This document shows, one piece after another, positions 48,996-58,305 of a DNA stretch of 64,000 nucleotides. Every line of letters starts with the position of its first letter. Position 1 is the stretch's first letter. This stretch comes from Vibrio neptunius (lineage in GTDB: Bacteria; Pseudomonadota; Gammaproteobacteria; Enterobacterales; Vibrionaceae), in the NCBI GenBank assembly GCA_019339365.1, contig CP079859.1, positions 2,666,001 through 2,730,000 on the forward strand, written 5' to 3'. Both the position numbers and the translations under genes were made by a program. The notes under the pieces were generated by a model. It was not told the DNA's origin, ran no database searches, and worked only from the letters and a program-made list of their open reading frames with translations.

Positions 48996-50197
48996 ATCTC
49001 AAAGCCTCAGCTGGTTTTACGGAAGATGCACGATAAGCAGGGAAAAGTGTGGCTAGTAGGCTGAGTAAGATAGCCAGAGCAACCACGATACTGATTTGGG
49101 CAGGGTTTATCACAATCGGTAGTTCACCGCCAACAGCAAACAAAGCAATGCCCGCACTTTCGAGTAGTGCGTTGATATTGCTCGCCAGTAGCACGCCTAA
49201 AACACCACCAAATAGGGCGCCTATCACACCACTACTAGCCCCTTGAACCATGAATATCGCCAGAACTTGTCTATCTTTCATTCCCTGAGTTTTTAAAATC
49301 GCCACTTCAGACTGTTTTTCCATCACGACCATAATCAAAGCGGAAATAATGTTGAAGGCGGCAACGCCAATAATTAACCCTAACATCAAGCCCATCATAT
49401 TTTTTTTCCATTCGAACAGCTTGAAATAATTCGCCTCGTTGATCTCTCCAGTCTTGCCATTGCCAACCTTCAGGTAATGGCTGCTTACTCAGCTCCGCCA
49501 CCACAAACGGATCATCGAAAAACAAACGCCAACCAGTAATGGTGTCCTGCTTGAAACGCAGTAAACGCGCTGCGTCGTCAATATGAGTCAACATAAGTTG
49601 ACCATCAACATCGGAGCCTGTGTTGTAAATTCCAGCTACCGTAAAAATCCGCTGACTCGGAATTCGACCAAGTGGCGTAAATTGACTTGCATTAGTGACC
49701 ATTAAACGTACCTTATCGCCGAGCGAGACATCCATTGCTCTCGCCAAAGTATGGCCAATGAACACCTGATACTTACCAGACTGTAAGGAAGATAATCGAC
49801 CTGCAATCAAATGCGACTGGATCGGGTCTTTGTCACTAGGCGTGATACCGATTAGCAAACCAGCAGACAGATTGTCTGAGCTTTGAATCACAGCTTCACT
49901 TTGAACGATGGGCTGTGGGGACGCGGCAGTCGATAGTGCCACAGCGAAATCAGGCGCTTGATCGGTATAAAGTGTTTTACCATCCGCCTCTGACACAATG
50001 GCCTGTGGTAAAACACCGAGAATTCGACCTTTTAGCTGTGCTTCAAAGCCGTTCATGACAGATAGCACAGTAACCAAAGACATCACACCAATCGTGATAC
50101 CTGCGGTAGACATATAAGAGACAAAACGGCTGAACCTATCGCCGGAACGACCGCGTAGGTAGCGCAAACCGATAAAAGTGGAAATCGGATGGTACAT
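48988..50197 (-). CDS. lolC: Lipoprotein-releasing system permease LolC, frameshifted
   Basis: Restored length about 402 residues from [17 protein letters not shown]. Four transmembrane helices and a periplasmic domain, with [20 protein letters not shown] near the start. The frame breaks at a T8 run (49400-49407): removing one base joins VRMEK to [19 protein letters not shown], exactly the LolC pattern (VRMEKNMMG in Escherichia coli). The C-terminus is [12 protein letters not shown]. As lolC is essential in relatives, the break is almost certainly a sequence error. It is the first gene of lolCDE. Confidence 0.94.
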
Positions 50198-50362
50198 ATA
50201 TAAAACCAATAACGTTTGATAGGCGATACTGTAACGATTTATAGCGGTGGGTTGTAGTCCCTAATTGCTAATTAGACGTCAAAATGTGTGTTAAACAATG
50301 ACATACCTTGATTAGTTGCTTCTTATGGCGATAATCAAAGGATAATTTAAAGGAATTTTCGC

Positions 50363-50932
50363 ATGTCTGATCAAGAATACTTCACTGTTCACCACAAAAT
50401 GACCGTCAACGTAGAGCCACTGGCTCAAGATGAAGCATTGCCAAGTTTTGAACAGTTTGAAGGAGAAATTCCAGCCCCCTTTTTAGTCGCCAGTGAGTTT
50501 AGCCACCTCGATCTTCTCAATGACAACGCTAGGACTGAGTTAAAGAATAATGACTTCAGGCATGTTATTGAGTTACTGGACACTCAAAATGCAAAACTCA
50601 ATTTACTACTGACTTTTATGCTGTCGCAGCAAGATGACGAGCAATACCGACATCAAACCCTCTCTTTTGGCGCGAGTAAATTTAGCTACGCTGCTGAAGG
50701 AAAACTTCCATTGAATGCAAAAGCCCGTGTAAAAATGTTTATGGATCATCCGCCTGCCGCTATCTACTGCTACGGTCACGTTGAAAGCTGTGAGCAGAAA
50801 GACGATCGATACATTATTACCTTAAAGTACGACCTATTGCGCGATCAGGACGAGGATCTTCTGATTAAAGCCGCTCTCTATCAGCAACAAAAATTACTTC
50901 GTCAGCGTTCATTGCAACGCGACAAACAATAA
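50363..50932 (+). CDS. plzB: Degenerate PilZ domain protein (PlzB-like)
   Basis: 189 residues. A C-terminal PilZ-like barrel spans about 90-175 (LPLNAKARVKMFM, YCYGHVESCEQKDDRYIITLKYDLLRDQDEDLL). The RxxxR and (D/N)xSxxG motifs that bind c-di-GMP are not seen; the second site reads LSFGASKF. From memory V. cholerae PlzB (VC1885) lies beside mfd in the same way; that supports the name. It probably cannot bind c-di-GMP in the canonical way. It precedes mfd by seven bases and is likely cotranscribed. Confidence 0.68.
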   Translation: MSDQEYFTVHHKMTVNVEPLAQDEALPSFEQFEGEIPAPFLVASEFSHLDLLNDNARTELKNNDFRHVIELLDTQNAKLNLLLTFMLSQQDDEQYRHQTLSFGASKFSYAAEGKLPLNAKARVKMFMDHPPAAIYCYGHVESCEQKDDRYIITLKYDLLRDQDEDLLIKAALYQQQKLLRQRSLQRDKQ

Positions 50933-50939
50933 CTTCATT

Positions 50940-53900
50940 ATGCCTATTACATCGCTTTTAAATCTGGCTAACCCAACCGGTTCCGGAGACAAAAAACAGG
51001 TCGGTAACCTGCAAGGAGCCAGTTTGGCACTTGCTATTGCTGAACTTGCTAATCAACATACCAGCCACACACTCGTCGCTGTCGCTGACCCTCAAACAGC
51101 GCTAAAGCTGCTTCAAGAAGTCGAGCAATTTACGGATCAAGACGTATCGCTGTTTCCCGACTGGGAAACGTTACCCTACGACAATTTTTCTCCGCATCAG
51201 GAAATCATTTCTGACCGTATTGCTCGCTTGTATCAGCTACCGACCCAATCCAGTGGTATTACCATCATTCCAGTGAATACCCTGTTGCAAAGACAGTCTC
51301 CAAGAGAATTCTTACTGCAACACACATTAATGGTCAAAGTGGGCGACCAGTATTCACTCGAAAAGTTGCGTATTCAATTAGAAAAATCCGGCTATCGACA
51401 CGTCGATCAAGTGTTTGGCCCGGGCGAATACGCCAGCCGCGGTTCGATTCTTGATCTCTTTCCAATGGGGGCAAATGACCCATTCCGAATCGACTTTTTT
51501 GATGACGAGATCGATACGATTCGTACTTTTGATCCAGAAAACCAACGCTCTATTGAAGACGTTGAAGATATTCGCCTACTACCCGCCCATGAATTTCCAA
51601 CCACAGACAGCGCTATTGAAGATTTTCGTATCCGCTGGCGTCAGCGGTTTGAAACGAGACGAGAACCCGAATCAATCTACATGCAGGTTTCTAAAGGTAC
51701 GTGGCCTGCGGGCATCGAGTACTGGCAACCGTTATTTTTCGATTGCACCGAAACCTTGTTCGACTACATTGCCGATAACAGCCAATTAATCACAATTGGT
51801 GACTTAGAAGGCGCCATTGATCATTTTCTCACCGATGTCGACTACCGTTACGGCCAACGCAAAGTGGATCCACTAAGGCCTCTATTGCCGCCAGAAGAAT
51901 TATGGTTGAAAAAAGACGAGCTATTCCGTCATTTTAAATCACTCCCTCAGGTGCAACTTTCTGCTGATTCGGTGACAGAAAAACTAGGGCGTACTAACCC
52001 AGCCGTTCAACCGCTACCAGAGTTGGCTGTTCAGCACCAAAGCAAGGAACCCATGTCGGCGCTTCGCCAGTTTAGCGAAAGCTTTAATGGCAAAGTCGTT
52101 TTCTCAGTCGAATCTGAAGGCCGCCGTGAGGCCTTACTTGAGCTTCTTCAAAGTATTAAGCTTCGCCCAATTGAACACATAAGTTTCTCTGCTGCGACAC
52201 AAAGCAGCGATAAATTTACCTTAGTACTTGGTGCTTCCGAGCACGGATTCCTTTTTGGTGACAATCAGGTCGCTTTGATCTGCGAAAGCGACTTACTCGG
52301 TGACCGAGTTATTCAGCGTCGTCGTAAAGATCGTAAAGTCACTAATAGCGATGCCGTGATACGCAACCTTGCTGAGCTTAAACCCGGCCAGCCTGTCGTT
52401 CACATCGACCACGGTATTGGCCGCTATATTGGCCTACAAACGTTGGAAGCCGGTGGGATGACTACCGAATACGTCACGCTGGAATACCAGAATGACGCCA
52501 AGCTCTACGTGCCTGTCGCGGCATTGAACCTCATCAGCCGTTACTCAGGTGGTGCAGAAGAATCCGCCCCATTGCACAAACTTGGTGGAGAAGCTTGGGC
52601 AAAAGCACGTCGCAAAGCGGCAGAAAAAGTACGAGATGTCGCCGCAGAGCTGCTTGATGTTTACGCTAAACGAGAACTTAAGCCGGGTTATAAATTCGTC
52701 CTTGATCGCGATCAGTACGCAACATTCAAAGCGGGCTTCCCGTTTGAAGAGACAGATGACCAGTCAATGGCGATCAACGCCGTCATGTCTGACATGTGTC
52801 AGGCTAAAGCGATGGATCGTTTGGTGTGTGGTGATGTAGGCTTTGGTAAAACAGAAGTCGCGATGCGTGCGGCGTTTCTTGCCACAGACAATGGCAAGCA
52901 AGTCGCTGTACTGGTGCCGACGACTTTGCTCGCTCAGCAACATTTCGAAAACTTCAGAGACCGTTTTGCTAATCTACCCATTCGCGTTGAAGTACTCTCA
53001 CGCTTCAAAACAGCCAAGGAACAAAAGCAAGTATTACAAGATATTGAAGATGGCAAAGTCGACCTAGTCGTCGGTACACACAAACTCTTGTCTAATGACA
53101 TCAAGTTCAAAGACCTTGGCCTGCTAATTGTCGATGAAGAACACCGGTTTGGGGTCCGGCAAAAAGAGAAAATGAAGGCAATGCGCACTGATGTCGATAT
53201 TTTAACGCTCACCGCAACGCCAATCCCACGAACGCTAAATATGGCGATGAGTGGTATGCGCGACTTATCGATCATCGCCACTCCACCAGCAAGACGTCTC
53301 GCAATCAAGACCTTTGTCAGGCAGAGTGATGATGCAGTCGTGCGAGAGGCTGTATTACGTGAAATTATGCGCGGTGGTCAGGTTTACTTCTTGCACAATC
53401 AAGTTGAGACCATAGAGAAAGTTGCTGCCGATCTGGAGAAGCTCATTCCAGAGGCTCGTGTGACCGTAGCCCACGGCCAAATGCGCGAGAGAGAACTCGA
53501 ACGTATCATGAATGATTTTTACCACCAGCGCTTTAACTTACTGGTGTGTACCACTATCATCGAAACAGGTATCGATGTGCCAACCGCTAATACCATCATT
53601 ATGGACAGAGCGGATAACCTCGGTCTTGCTCAGTTGCACCAGTTACGCGGTCGCGTAGGACGTTCTCATCATCAGGCATACGCTTACCTGCTAACACCTC
53701 ATCCAAAAGCCATCACGAAAGATGCTATTAAGCGCCTTGATGCCATTGCTTCATTGGAAGATTTAGGTGCAGGCTTTACTCTTGCGACTCACGACCTTGA
53801 AATTCGCGGGGCGGGAGAGCTTCTCGGTGACGAGCAAAGCGGGCAAATTCAGTCAGTTGGGTTTACTTTGTACATGGAAATGCTTGAGCAAGCCGTCGAG

Positions 53901-54401
53901 GCACTGAAGGAAGGCAAAGAGCCTTCTCTAGACGAACTACTCAGAGAGCAAACAGAAGTCGAGATGCGCTTACCCGCTCTACTGCCTGATGATTACATTC
54001 CGGACATCAACACTCGCCTATCCATGTACAAACAAATCGCCAGCGTATCAGACAAGACCGAGCTGGACGAGCTCAAAATCGAACTGATCGATCGCTTTGG
54101 GCTTTTACCAGATGCAACCAAAAACCTTCTATCTGTATCAGAAATAAAGCTTGAAGCGGGCGCCATTAAAGTGAAGAAAATCGAAGCGCATGACAAAGGT
54201 GGATTCATTGAGTTCTATCCTGACGCTGACATAAATCCGACCTATTTGGTTAAACTATTGCAATCTCAACCACAAAAATTCGCAATGGAAGGCCCAACTA
54301 AGTTCAAGTTTACGGTACCATTGGTTGACAGGCGTAAGAGAATTCAATTTGTTGGTGACATGTTGGGAGAGTTCCAACAAAACCTATTACCACAAGCCTG
54401 A
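50940..54401 (+). CDS. mfd: Transcription-repair coupling factor
   Basis: 1153 residues, the normal Mfd length. It has an N-terminal UvrB-like part (about 1-340), an RNA polymerase interacting domain beginning about 470 (GQPVVHIDHGIGRYIGLQ), a RecG-like translocase with Walker A CGDVGFGKTE near 631 and DEEH near 731 (LLIVDEEHRFG), QLRGRVGRSHHQAYAYLL in motif VI, and a C-terminal TRCF domain. It removes stalled RNA polymerase and recruits UvrA. Complete, with no sign of damage. Confidence 0.98.
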   Translation: MPITSLLNLANPTGSGDKKQVGNLQGASLALAIAELANQHTSHTLVAVADPQTALKLLQEVEQFTDQDVSLFPDWETLPYDNFSPHQEIISDRIARLYQLPTQSSGITIIPVNTLLQRQSPREFLLQHTLMVKVGDQYSLEKLRIQLEKSGYRHVDQVFGPGEYASRGSILDLFPMGANDPFRIDFFDDEIDTIRTFDPENQRSIEDVEDIRLLPAHEFPTTDSAIEDFRIRWRQRFETRREPESIYMQVSKGTWPAGIEYWQPLFFDCTETLFDYIADNSQLITIGDLEGAIDHFLTDVDYRYGQRKVDPLRPLLPPEELWLKKDELFRHFKSLPQVQLSADSVTEKLGRTNPAVQPLPELAVQHQSKEPMSALRQFSESFNGKVVFSVESEGRREALLELLQSIKLRPIEHISFSAATQSSDKFTLVLGASEHGFLFGDNQVALICESDLLGDRVIQRRRKDRKVTNSDAVIRNLAELKPGQPVVHIDHGIGRYIGLQTLEAGGMTTEYVTLEYQNDAKLYVPVAALNLISRYSGGAEESAPLHKLGGEAWAKARRKAAEKVRDVAAELLDVYAKRELKPGYKFVLDRDQYATFKAGFPFEETDDQSMAINAVMSDMCQAKAMDRLVCGDVGFGKTEVAMRAAFLATDNGKQVAVLVPTTLLAQQHFENFRDRFANLPIRVEVLSRFKTAKEQKQVLQDIEDGKVDLVVGTHKLLSNDIKFKDLGLLIVDEEHRFGVRQKEKMKAMRTDVDILTLTATPIPRTLNMAMSGMRDLSIIATPPARRLAIKTFVRQSDDAVVREAVLREIMRGGQVYFLHNQVETIEKVAADLEKLIPEARVTVAHGQMRERELERIMNDFYHQRFNLLVCTTIIETGIDVPTANTIIMDRADNLGLAQLHQLRGRVGRSHHQAYAYLLTPHPKAITKDAIKRLDAIASLEDLGAGFTLATHDLEIRGAGELLGDEQSGQIQSVGFTLYMEMLEQAVEALKEGKEPSLDELLREQTEVEMRLPALLPDDYIPDINTRLSMYKQIASVSDKTELDELKIELIDRFGLLPDATKNLLSVSEIKLEAGAIKVKKIEAHDKGGFIEFYPDADINPTYLVKLLQSQPQKFAMEGPTKFKFTVPLVDRRKRIQFVGDMLGEFQQNLLPQA

Positions 54402-54416
54402 TCAACTCAGGCTTAA
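54394..54416 (+). terminator. Weak hairpin at the mfd stop
   Basis: AAGCCTGA (54394-54401) pairs with TCAGGCTT (54407-54414), followed by an imperfect T region. It may be a weak terminator. Confidence 0.4.
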
Positions 54417-54456
54417 CTAATTTTCCAAGGTGTAACCACCTTACGATGGAGTTGTA

Positions 54457-55230
54457 ATGAAAAAGTTGATCCCACTGCTACTTCTGGTTGTCGCTATGCC
54501 ATCTTGGGCAAAACGCCAGTTTGATATAGAAGTGATCATTTTTAAGCGTGCGGTTAATCCAGAACAGACTGCTGAATCTTGGCCAAACGCAGTCCCTGAG
54601 ATTTCAATGAAGAGAGTCGGAAACTTGAATGATACTGGCTACCGCGCTCAAAAAGGAGTCTCGCTGCTGCCAGCGTCTTCATACAAGCTTAACCCTCAGG
54701 TTCAAAAATTGAAAAATCATGCGGGGTTCAAAGTTCTACTGCACACCGCATGGCGCCAAGGAGACGGTAATCGCTATGTCGCCCCGACATTCCATATTCA
54801 AGCGGGTCGAGACTTCTCAGGCCAATTCATGCCTGACGGTTCTCAAAGAGCATCAGAGACTAGTGCAGAAGTCATTAACGGAGTGACTGAAGAAAACATT
54901 GCATCGCCACTTTATGAATTGGATGGCAAATTGCAGGTTTACGTCGAGCACTACCTGTATGCAGACGTTAAGTTGGATTTGAAAGCACCAAGTGTAAGGG
55001 ATATAACATTCGAAGCAAAACCCCTTGAGTTTACTCCAACTAACGACGTGACTGCCGAAAACACGGTTCAAGTCGGCTTAATGGAAGATGTGACGCCGAT
55101 GGTACATACCGAAGAGTTTCTAAAGAGTTACCGCATGGACCAAAAACGCCGTATGCGTAGCACAGAAACCCACTTCTTAGATCACCCTTTGCTTGGGATG
55201 ATCATTCAGGTGCGCCGTGTCGCGCAATAA
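54457..55230 (+). CDS. csiV: Peptidoglycan-binding protein CsiV
   Basis: 257 residues with signal peptide MKKLIPLLLLVVAMPSWA. The mature start RQFDIEVIIFKRAVNPEQ is typical of the CsiV (formerly DUF2803) family. The end (LDHPLLGMIIQVRR) is also conserved. In V. cholerae CsiV is a periplasmic peptidoglycan-binding protein that acts with LpoA to activate PBP1A. It follows mfd by 55 bases with TGGAG before the ATG. Its presence with lpoB in this window gives two PBP-activation genes. Confidence 0.87.
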   Translation: MKKLIPLLLLVVAMPSWAKRQFDIEVIIFKRAVNPEQTAESWPNAVPEISMKRVGNLNDTGYRAQKGVSLLPASSYKLNPQVQKLKNHAGFKVLLHTAWRQGDGNRYVAPTFHIQAGRDFSGQFMPDGSQRASETSAEVINGVTEENIASPLYELDGKLQVYVEHYLYADVKLDLKAPSVRDITFEAKPLEFTPTNDVTAENTVQVGLMEDVTPMVHTEEFLKSYRMDQKRRMRSTETHFLDHPLLGMIIQVRRVAQ

Positions 55231-55249
55231 TCTGAAATAAGTCACAATC

Positions 55250-55275
55250 AACAGCCCTTTAAGGGCTGTTTTTTG
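55250..55275 (+). terminator. Terminator of csiV
   Basis: ACAGCCC (55251-55257) pairs with GGGCTGT (55263-55269) and six T residues follow. Confidence 0.85.
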
Positions 55276-55288
55276 ATAAAGGAGCGTT

Positions 55289-55837
55289 ATGGGTCCGGAT
55301 TACCACATCATTACACCTAGATTAGTTTTAAAACTGATACCTCAAGAAGATGCAAAAACACTGGCTCAATGTGTCCTTCAATCTCCCGGCCTTCACCGCT
55401 GGATAGATTGGTGCCATGACAAGTTCACGATTCAAGAGGCAGAACGTTTTATTCTCGCCACTCGCTTGAACTGGGTCAAATCGGAAGCTTACGGTTTCGG
55501 TCTTTATCGTCGTAGTGACCATGCGCTAATTGGTATGGTGGCAATCAACGAGTTCTACCACACCTTTAATATGGCCAGTTTGGGTTATTGGCTGCATGAC
55601 TCATATCACAAACAAGGCTATGCGAAAGAAGCGTTGGATGCCTTGATAGAATTTTGCTTCGCTCAGCTTAAGATCACGCGGATTGAAATCGTTTGTGACC
55701 CCGACAATATTCCAAGTCAGCAACTGGCAGAATCCTGTGGGGCACAATTTGAAGTAAGTGCTGAAAACCGCTATTTGTTCAATGGGCAACCCAAGCAAGG
55801 GCTAGTCTATTCCATAATTCCGACCAACAACTCATAA
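55289..55837 (+). CDS. GNAT family N-acetyltransferase (RimJ/RimL-like)
   Basis: 182 residues of the GNAT fold. ITPRLVLKLIPQEDAKTL is the usual start of the RimJ/RimL group, GYWLHDSYHKQGYAKEAL is the acetyl-CoA-binding Q/R-x-x-G-x-A-type motif, and RIEIVCDPDNIPSQQLAESCGAQFE is motif B. The substrate, perhaps a ribosomal protein or small amine, is unknown. GGAGCG precedes the ATG. It lies just after a terminator and is monocistronic. Confidence 0.88.
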   Translation: MGPDYHIITPRLVLKLIPQEDAKTLAQCVLQSPGLHRWIDWCHDKFTIQEAERFILATRLNWVKSEAYGFGLYRRSDHALIGMVAINEFYHTFNMASLGYWLHDSYHKQGYAKEALDALIEFCFAQLKITRIEIVCDPDNIPSQQLAESCGAQFEVSAENRYLFNGQPKQGLVYSIIPTNNS

Positions 55838-55923
55838 TTGTAATAGCCATCAAGAACCTTTGGCCAAGGTTGCAAAGTATTATTATGCAATCTTCATCAA
55901 CTGACTAAATTAGAACATGCAAA

Positions 55924-55950
55924 AAAAAGAGCACTCCACAGTGCTCTTTT
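55924..55950. terminator. Terminator of ndh (bidirectional)
   Basis: GAGCACT (55929-55935) and AGTGCTC (55940-55946) form the stem, with a long T tract on the minus strand after ndh. Confidence 0.88.
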
Positions 55951-55969
55951 CATTGTTAACGCTTTTTGA

Positions 55970-57258
55970 TTAGTGCAGTTTAAGGTTTGGACGAAGCACT
56001 CTATTTATCCGCCCCATCAAAATAATCAAGGCGGTTTTGAACACGCCATGCAACGCCATTTGATGTAAACGATACAAGGATATATAAACCACTCGGGCAA
56101 TGCGTCCTTCCACCATCATAGAGCCTTTAGTTAAGTTACCCATCAGGCTACCTACTGTTGAAAACTGGCTCAGGGAAACCAAGGAGCCTTTATCCTTGTA
56201 GATATAGGCTTTCATTTCACGACCGTTCAATTTAGCAACGATATTGGAAAAAGCGCAGCTTGCCATTTGGTGAGCAGCCTGAGCACGTGGAGGCACAAAT
56301 GAGCCATCAGCTTGTGTACACTGAGCTAAGTCACCGATGACAAAAATATCGTCATCCAATGTCGTTTGTAACGTATCTTTCACCACAAGCTGGTTAATAC
56401 GATTGGTTTCTAGGCCACCTATATCTTTAACGAAGTCAGGCGCTTTGATACCTGCAGCCCAAACCATAATTTGAGCTGGGATCTTTTCACCCTCTTTAGT
56501 AATAAGGCCATCTTTACCAGCTTCAGTGATCATAGTGGTGGTACGCACATTCACCCCTAACTTCGTCAGCTCATGATGCGCGGCACTGGAGATTCTTGGA
56601 GGCAGAGCGGGAAGAATTCGCTCACCAGCTTCAATTAAGTTGACGTTAAGCTTGCTAGAGTCAAGGTCACCAAAACCATAAGTGCGAAGCTCTTTGACTG
56701 CATGATGAAGCTCTGCGGAAAGTTCAACGCCAGTCGCACCAGCACCGACGATAGCAATATCCACCGTACCATGACCATGTTTGGCATGCAGCTTGAGAAA
56801 CTCATTGTTCATCTCAGTTCTAAATTTATAAGCTTGCTCTGTACTATCGAGGAAAATACAGTGCTCCCTGACGCCAGGGGTATTGAAGTCATTGGAAGTA
56901 GAGCCCAACGCCATAACAAGGATGTCGTATTCAAGCTCACGGCTTGGCATCAAAAGCTCATCATGTTCATCTCTGAGTTCGCCTAGCCTGATTACTTTAC
57001 GTTCTCTGTCGATGTCTTCAAGACTCCCCATTTGGAAATCAAAATGATGGTTTTTTGCATGAGCACGATAGCTAAGGGCGTCGACGCCCTCATCCAATGA
57101 CCCTGTCGCTACCTCATGCAATAGAGGTTTCCACAAGTGACTGGCCTTGCGATCGACCAGTGTCACTTTCGCTCTCTTTTTCTACCCAGTGTACGACCAA
57201 GTTTGGTCACAAGCTCAAGTCCGCCTGCACCACCGCCTATTACGATAATTCGAGTCAC
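55970..57258 (-). CDS. ndh: NADH dehydrogenase type II, frameshifted near the N-terminus
   Basis: Restored length about 429 residues from a GTG start at 57258 (GAGGA eight bases upstream): [21 protein letters not shown] holds the FAD-binding GxGxxG. The frame breaks at a T5 run (57177-57181): adding one base turns GRKRER-stop into [19 protein letters not shown]. The second dinucleotide fold is [20 protein letters not shown], and the C-terminal membrane-binding part ends [12 protein letters not shown], as in Escherichia coli Ndh. It passes electrons from NADH to quinone without pumping protons. A perfect FNR box lies upstream. Confidence 0.94.
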
Positions 57259-57340
57259 AGCAACTTTCCTCTAAAGATAAAAACTAGGTTTCGAGTCGAA
57301 GAGTTCGCCCCGATGAAATTGTGTAATATTGGCCAATCTG

Positions 57341-57355
57341 CTGAACCAGGTTCAG
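57341..57355. repeat. Palindrome CTGAACCAGGTTCAG upstream of ndh
   Basis: CTGAACC and GGTTCAG flank a single A, forming a 15-bp perfect odd palindrome 83 bp before the ndh start. It could be an operator or an RNA hairpin stem. Confidence 0.45.
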
Positions 57356-57488
57356 TCTTAGGATTAAATGGGCCAGTAGAGGTTTATTCGTAAAATACAG
57401 CGCGAAAATTGGAATAATAGTCTGATGACTCCAAGCTATCGAGCTCTAGCTTAAAATGGGCGAACTTTAAGATTCGCTCTCAATTTTT

Positions 57489-57502
57489 TTGATATTTATC
57501 AA
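57489..57502. promoter_or_regulatory. FNR box upstream of ndh
   Basis: TTGATATTTATCAA matches the FNR consensus TTGAT-N4-ATCAA at every position, inside a longer A/T palindrome. It is about 231 bp before the ndh start. FNR represses ndh in Escherichia coli, so the site fits the gene. Confidence 0.7.
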
Positions 57503-57606
57503 AAAATTTATAGTGGATTCATTATATCGGCCGGAATGTGCCGCGCAACCATATATTGCGCTAATGACACTTAATTTTTCCTTAATTTCTATTTGCGTCA
57601 ATAACG

Positions 57607-57639
57607 AAAAAGCGACGTGCTCTATTGACGTCGCTTTTC
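57607..57639 (-). terminator. Terminator of ycfP
   Basis: AAAAAGCGACGT (57607-57618) pairs with ACGTCGCTTTT (57628-57638); on the minus strand a T5 tract follows the stem. Confidence 0.82.
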
Positions 57640-57663
57640 AAGAAACCGAGTTAGAAATGAAGT

Positions 57664-58206
57664 TTAGCTATCTGCTTTAAACGCCTTAATGGTCTGCAGA
57701 TGTTGAGAGATTTTCTTAAACTTATGAGTCTCCTTTTCATCCCAGATAATTTGGTAATGTTTCTCAAGTGCCTGAGCCGTTTGACGGTTGTCATGCACCT
57801 CATCATCTTTAGATAGGATCACCAAACATCGGTCTTTGTTTTTGCTACGAAATTCTTCGACACATTTTGTGGCTATGTCTTCATACTCTTCAGGACGATC
57901 TATCCGTCCTTGCATGTTATTTTCCGGATGCAAGTTAGGGTTAAAAATCACCTGCTTAATACCACACAAAAAACCAATGCGCTCCGACCAATATCCCCCC
58001 AGACCGACACCACAAACAATGGCTTCACGGTCGCCAGATTGCTCTATCGCTTTGTGGACCTCTTTGAGTAGGTGCTGCATATCATGCTTGGGGTGTAAAG
58101 TACTGTAGCTGATAAAACGGACATCATCGTCGATAAACTGCAGTTGAAGCACTTTTTCGTGGTTCCCCGGACTCGTTGAGTCGAAACCATGTAAGTAAAT
58201 AATCAT
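57664..58206 (-). CDS. ycfP: YcfP family alpha/beta hydrolase-fold protein
   Basis: 180 residues, matching YcfP (UPF0227): [40 protein letters not shown] and [21 protein letters not shown]. The nucleophile elbow reads G-V-G-L-G, so the usual Ser of hydrolases is missing, as in Escherichia coli YcfP. Its enzyme activity is therefore uncertain. It lies between thiK and ndh, as in Escherichia coli except that nagZ is absent between thiK and ycfP. Confidence 0.93.
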   Translation of the reverse strand: MIIYLHGFDSTSPGNHEKVLQLQFIDDDVRFISYSTLHPKHDMQHLLKEVHKAIEQSGDREAIVCGVGLGGYWSERIGFLCGIKQVIFNPNLHPENNMQGRIDRPEEYEDIATKCVEEFRSKNKDRCLVILSKDDEVHDNRQTAQALEKHYQIIWDEKETHKFKKISQHLQTIKAFKADS

Positions 58207-58305
58207 TCTATCACCCTCAATTCTTGTCAGCTTAATCTACCATGATTTGTAAGGTTTTAAAGTCAGCGACTAGAATTCACTGTTTACGTCGTTCAAACAG
58301 TGATC

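Larger units (their letters stand above)
57259..57663. other. Upstream region of ndh
   Basis: 405 bp between ycfP and ndh. It holds an FNR box, an odd palindrome and the ycfP terminator, each listed separately. A short plus-strand open frame (57489-57680) lacks support and is not called. Confidence 0.6.

Noticed and set aside
57489..57680. 63-codon plus-strand open frame overlapping the FNR box
   Set aside because: It begins in an A/T palindrome, overlaps the ycfP terminator and ycfP end, and encodes nothing recognisable.
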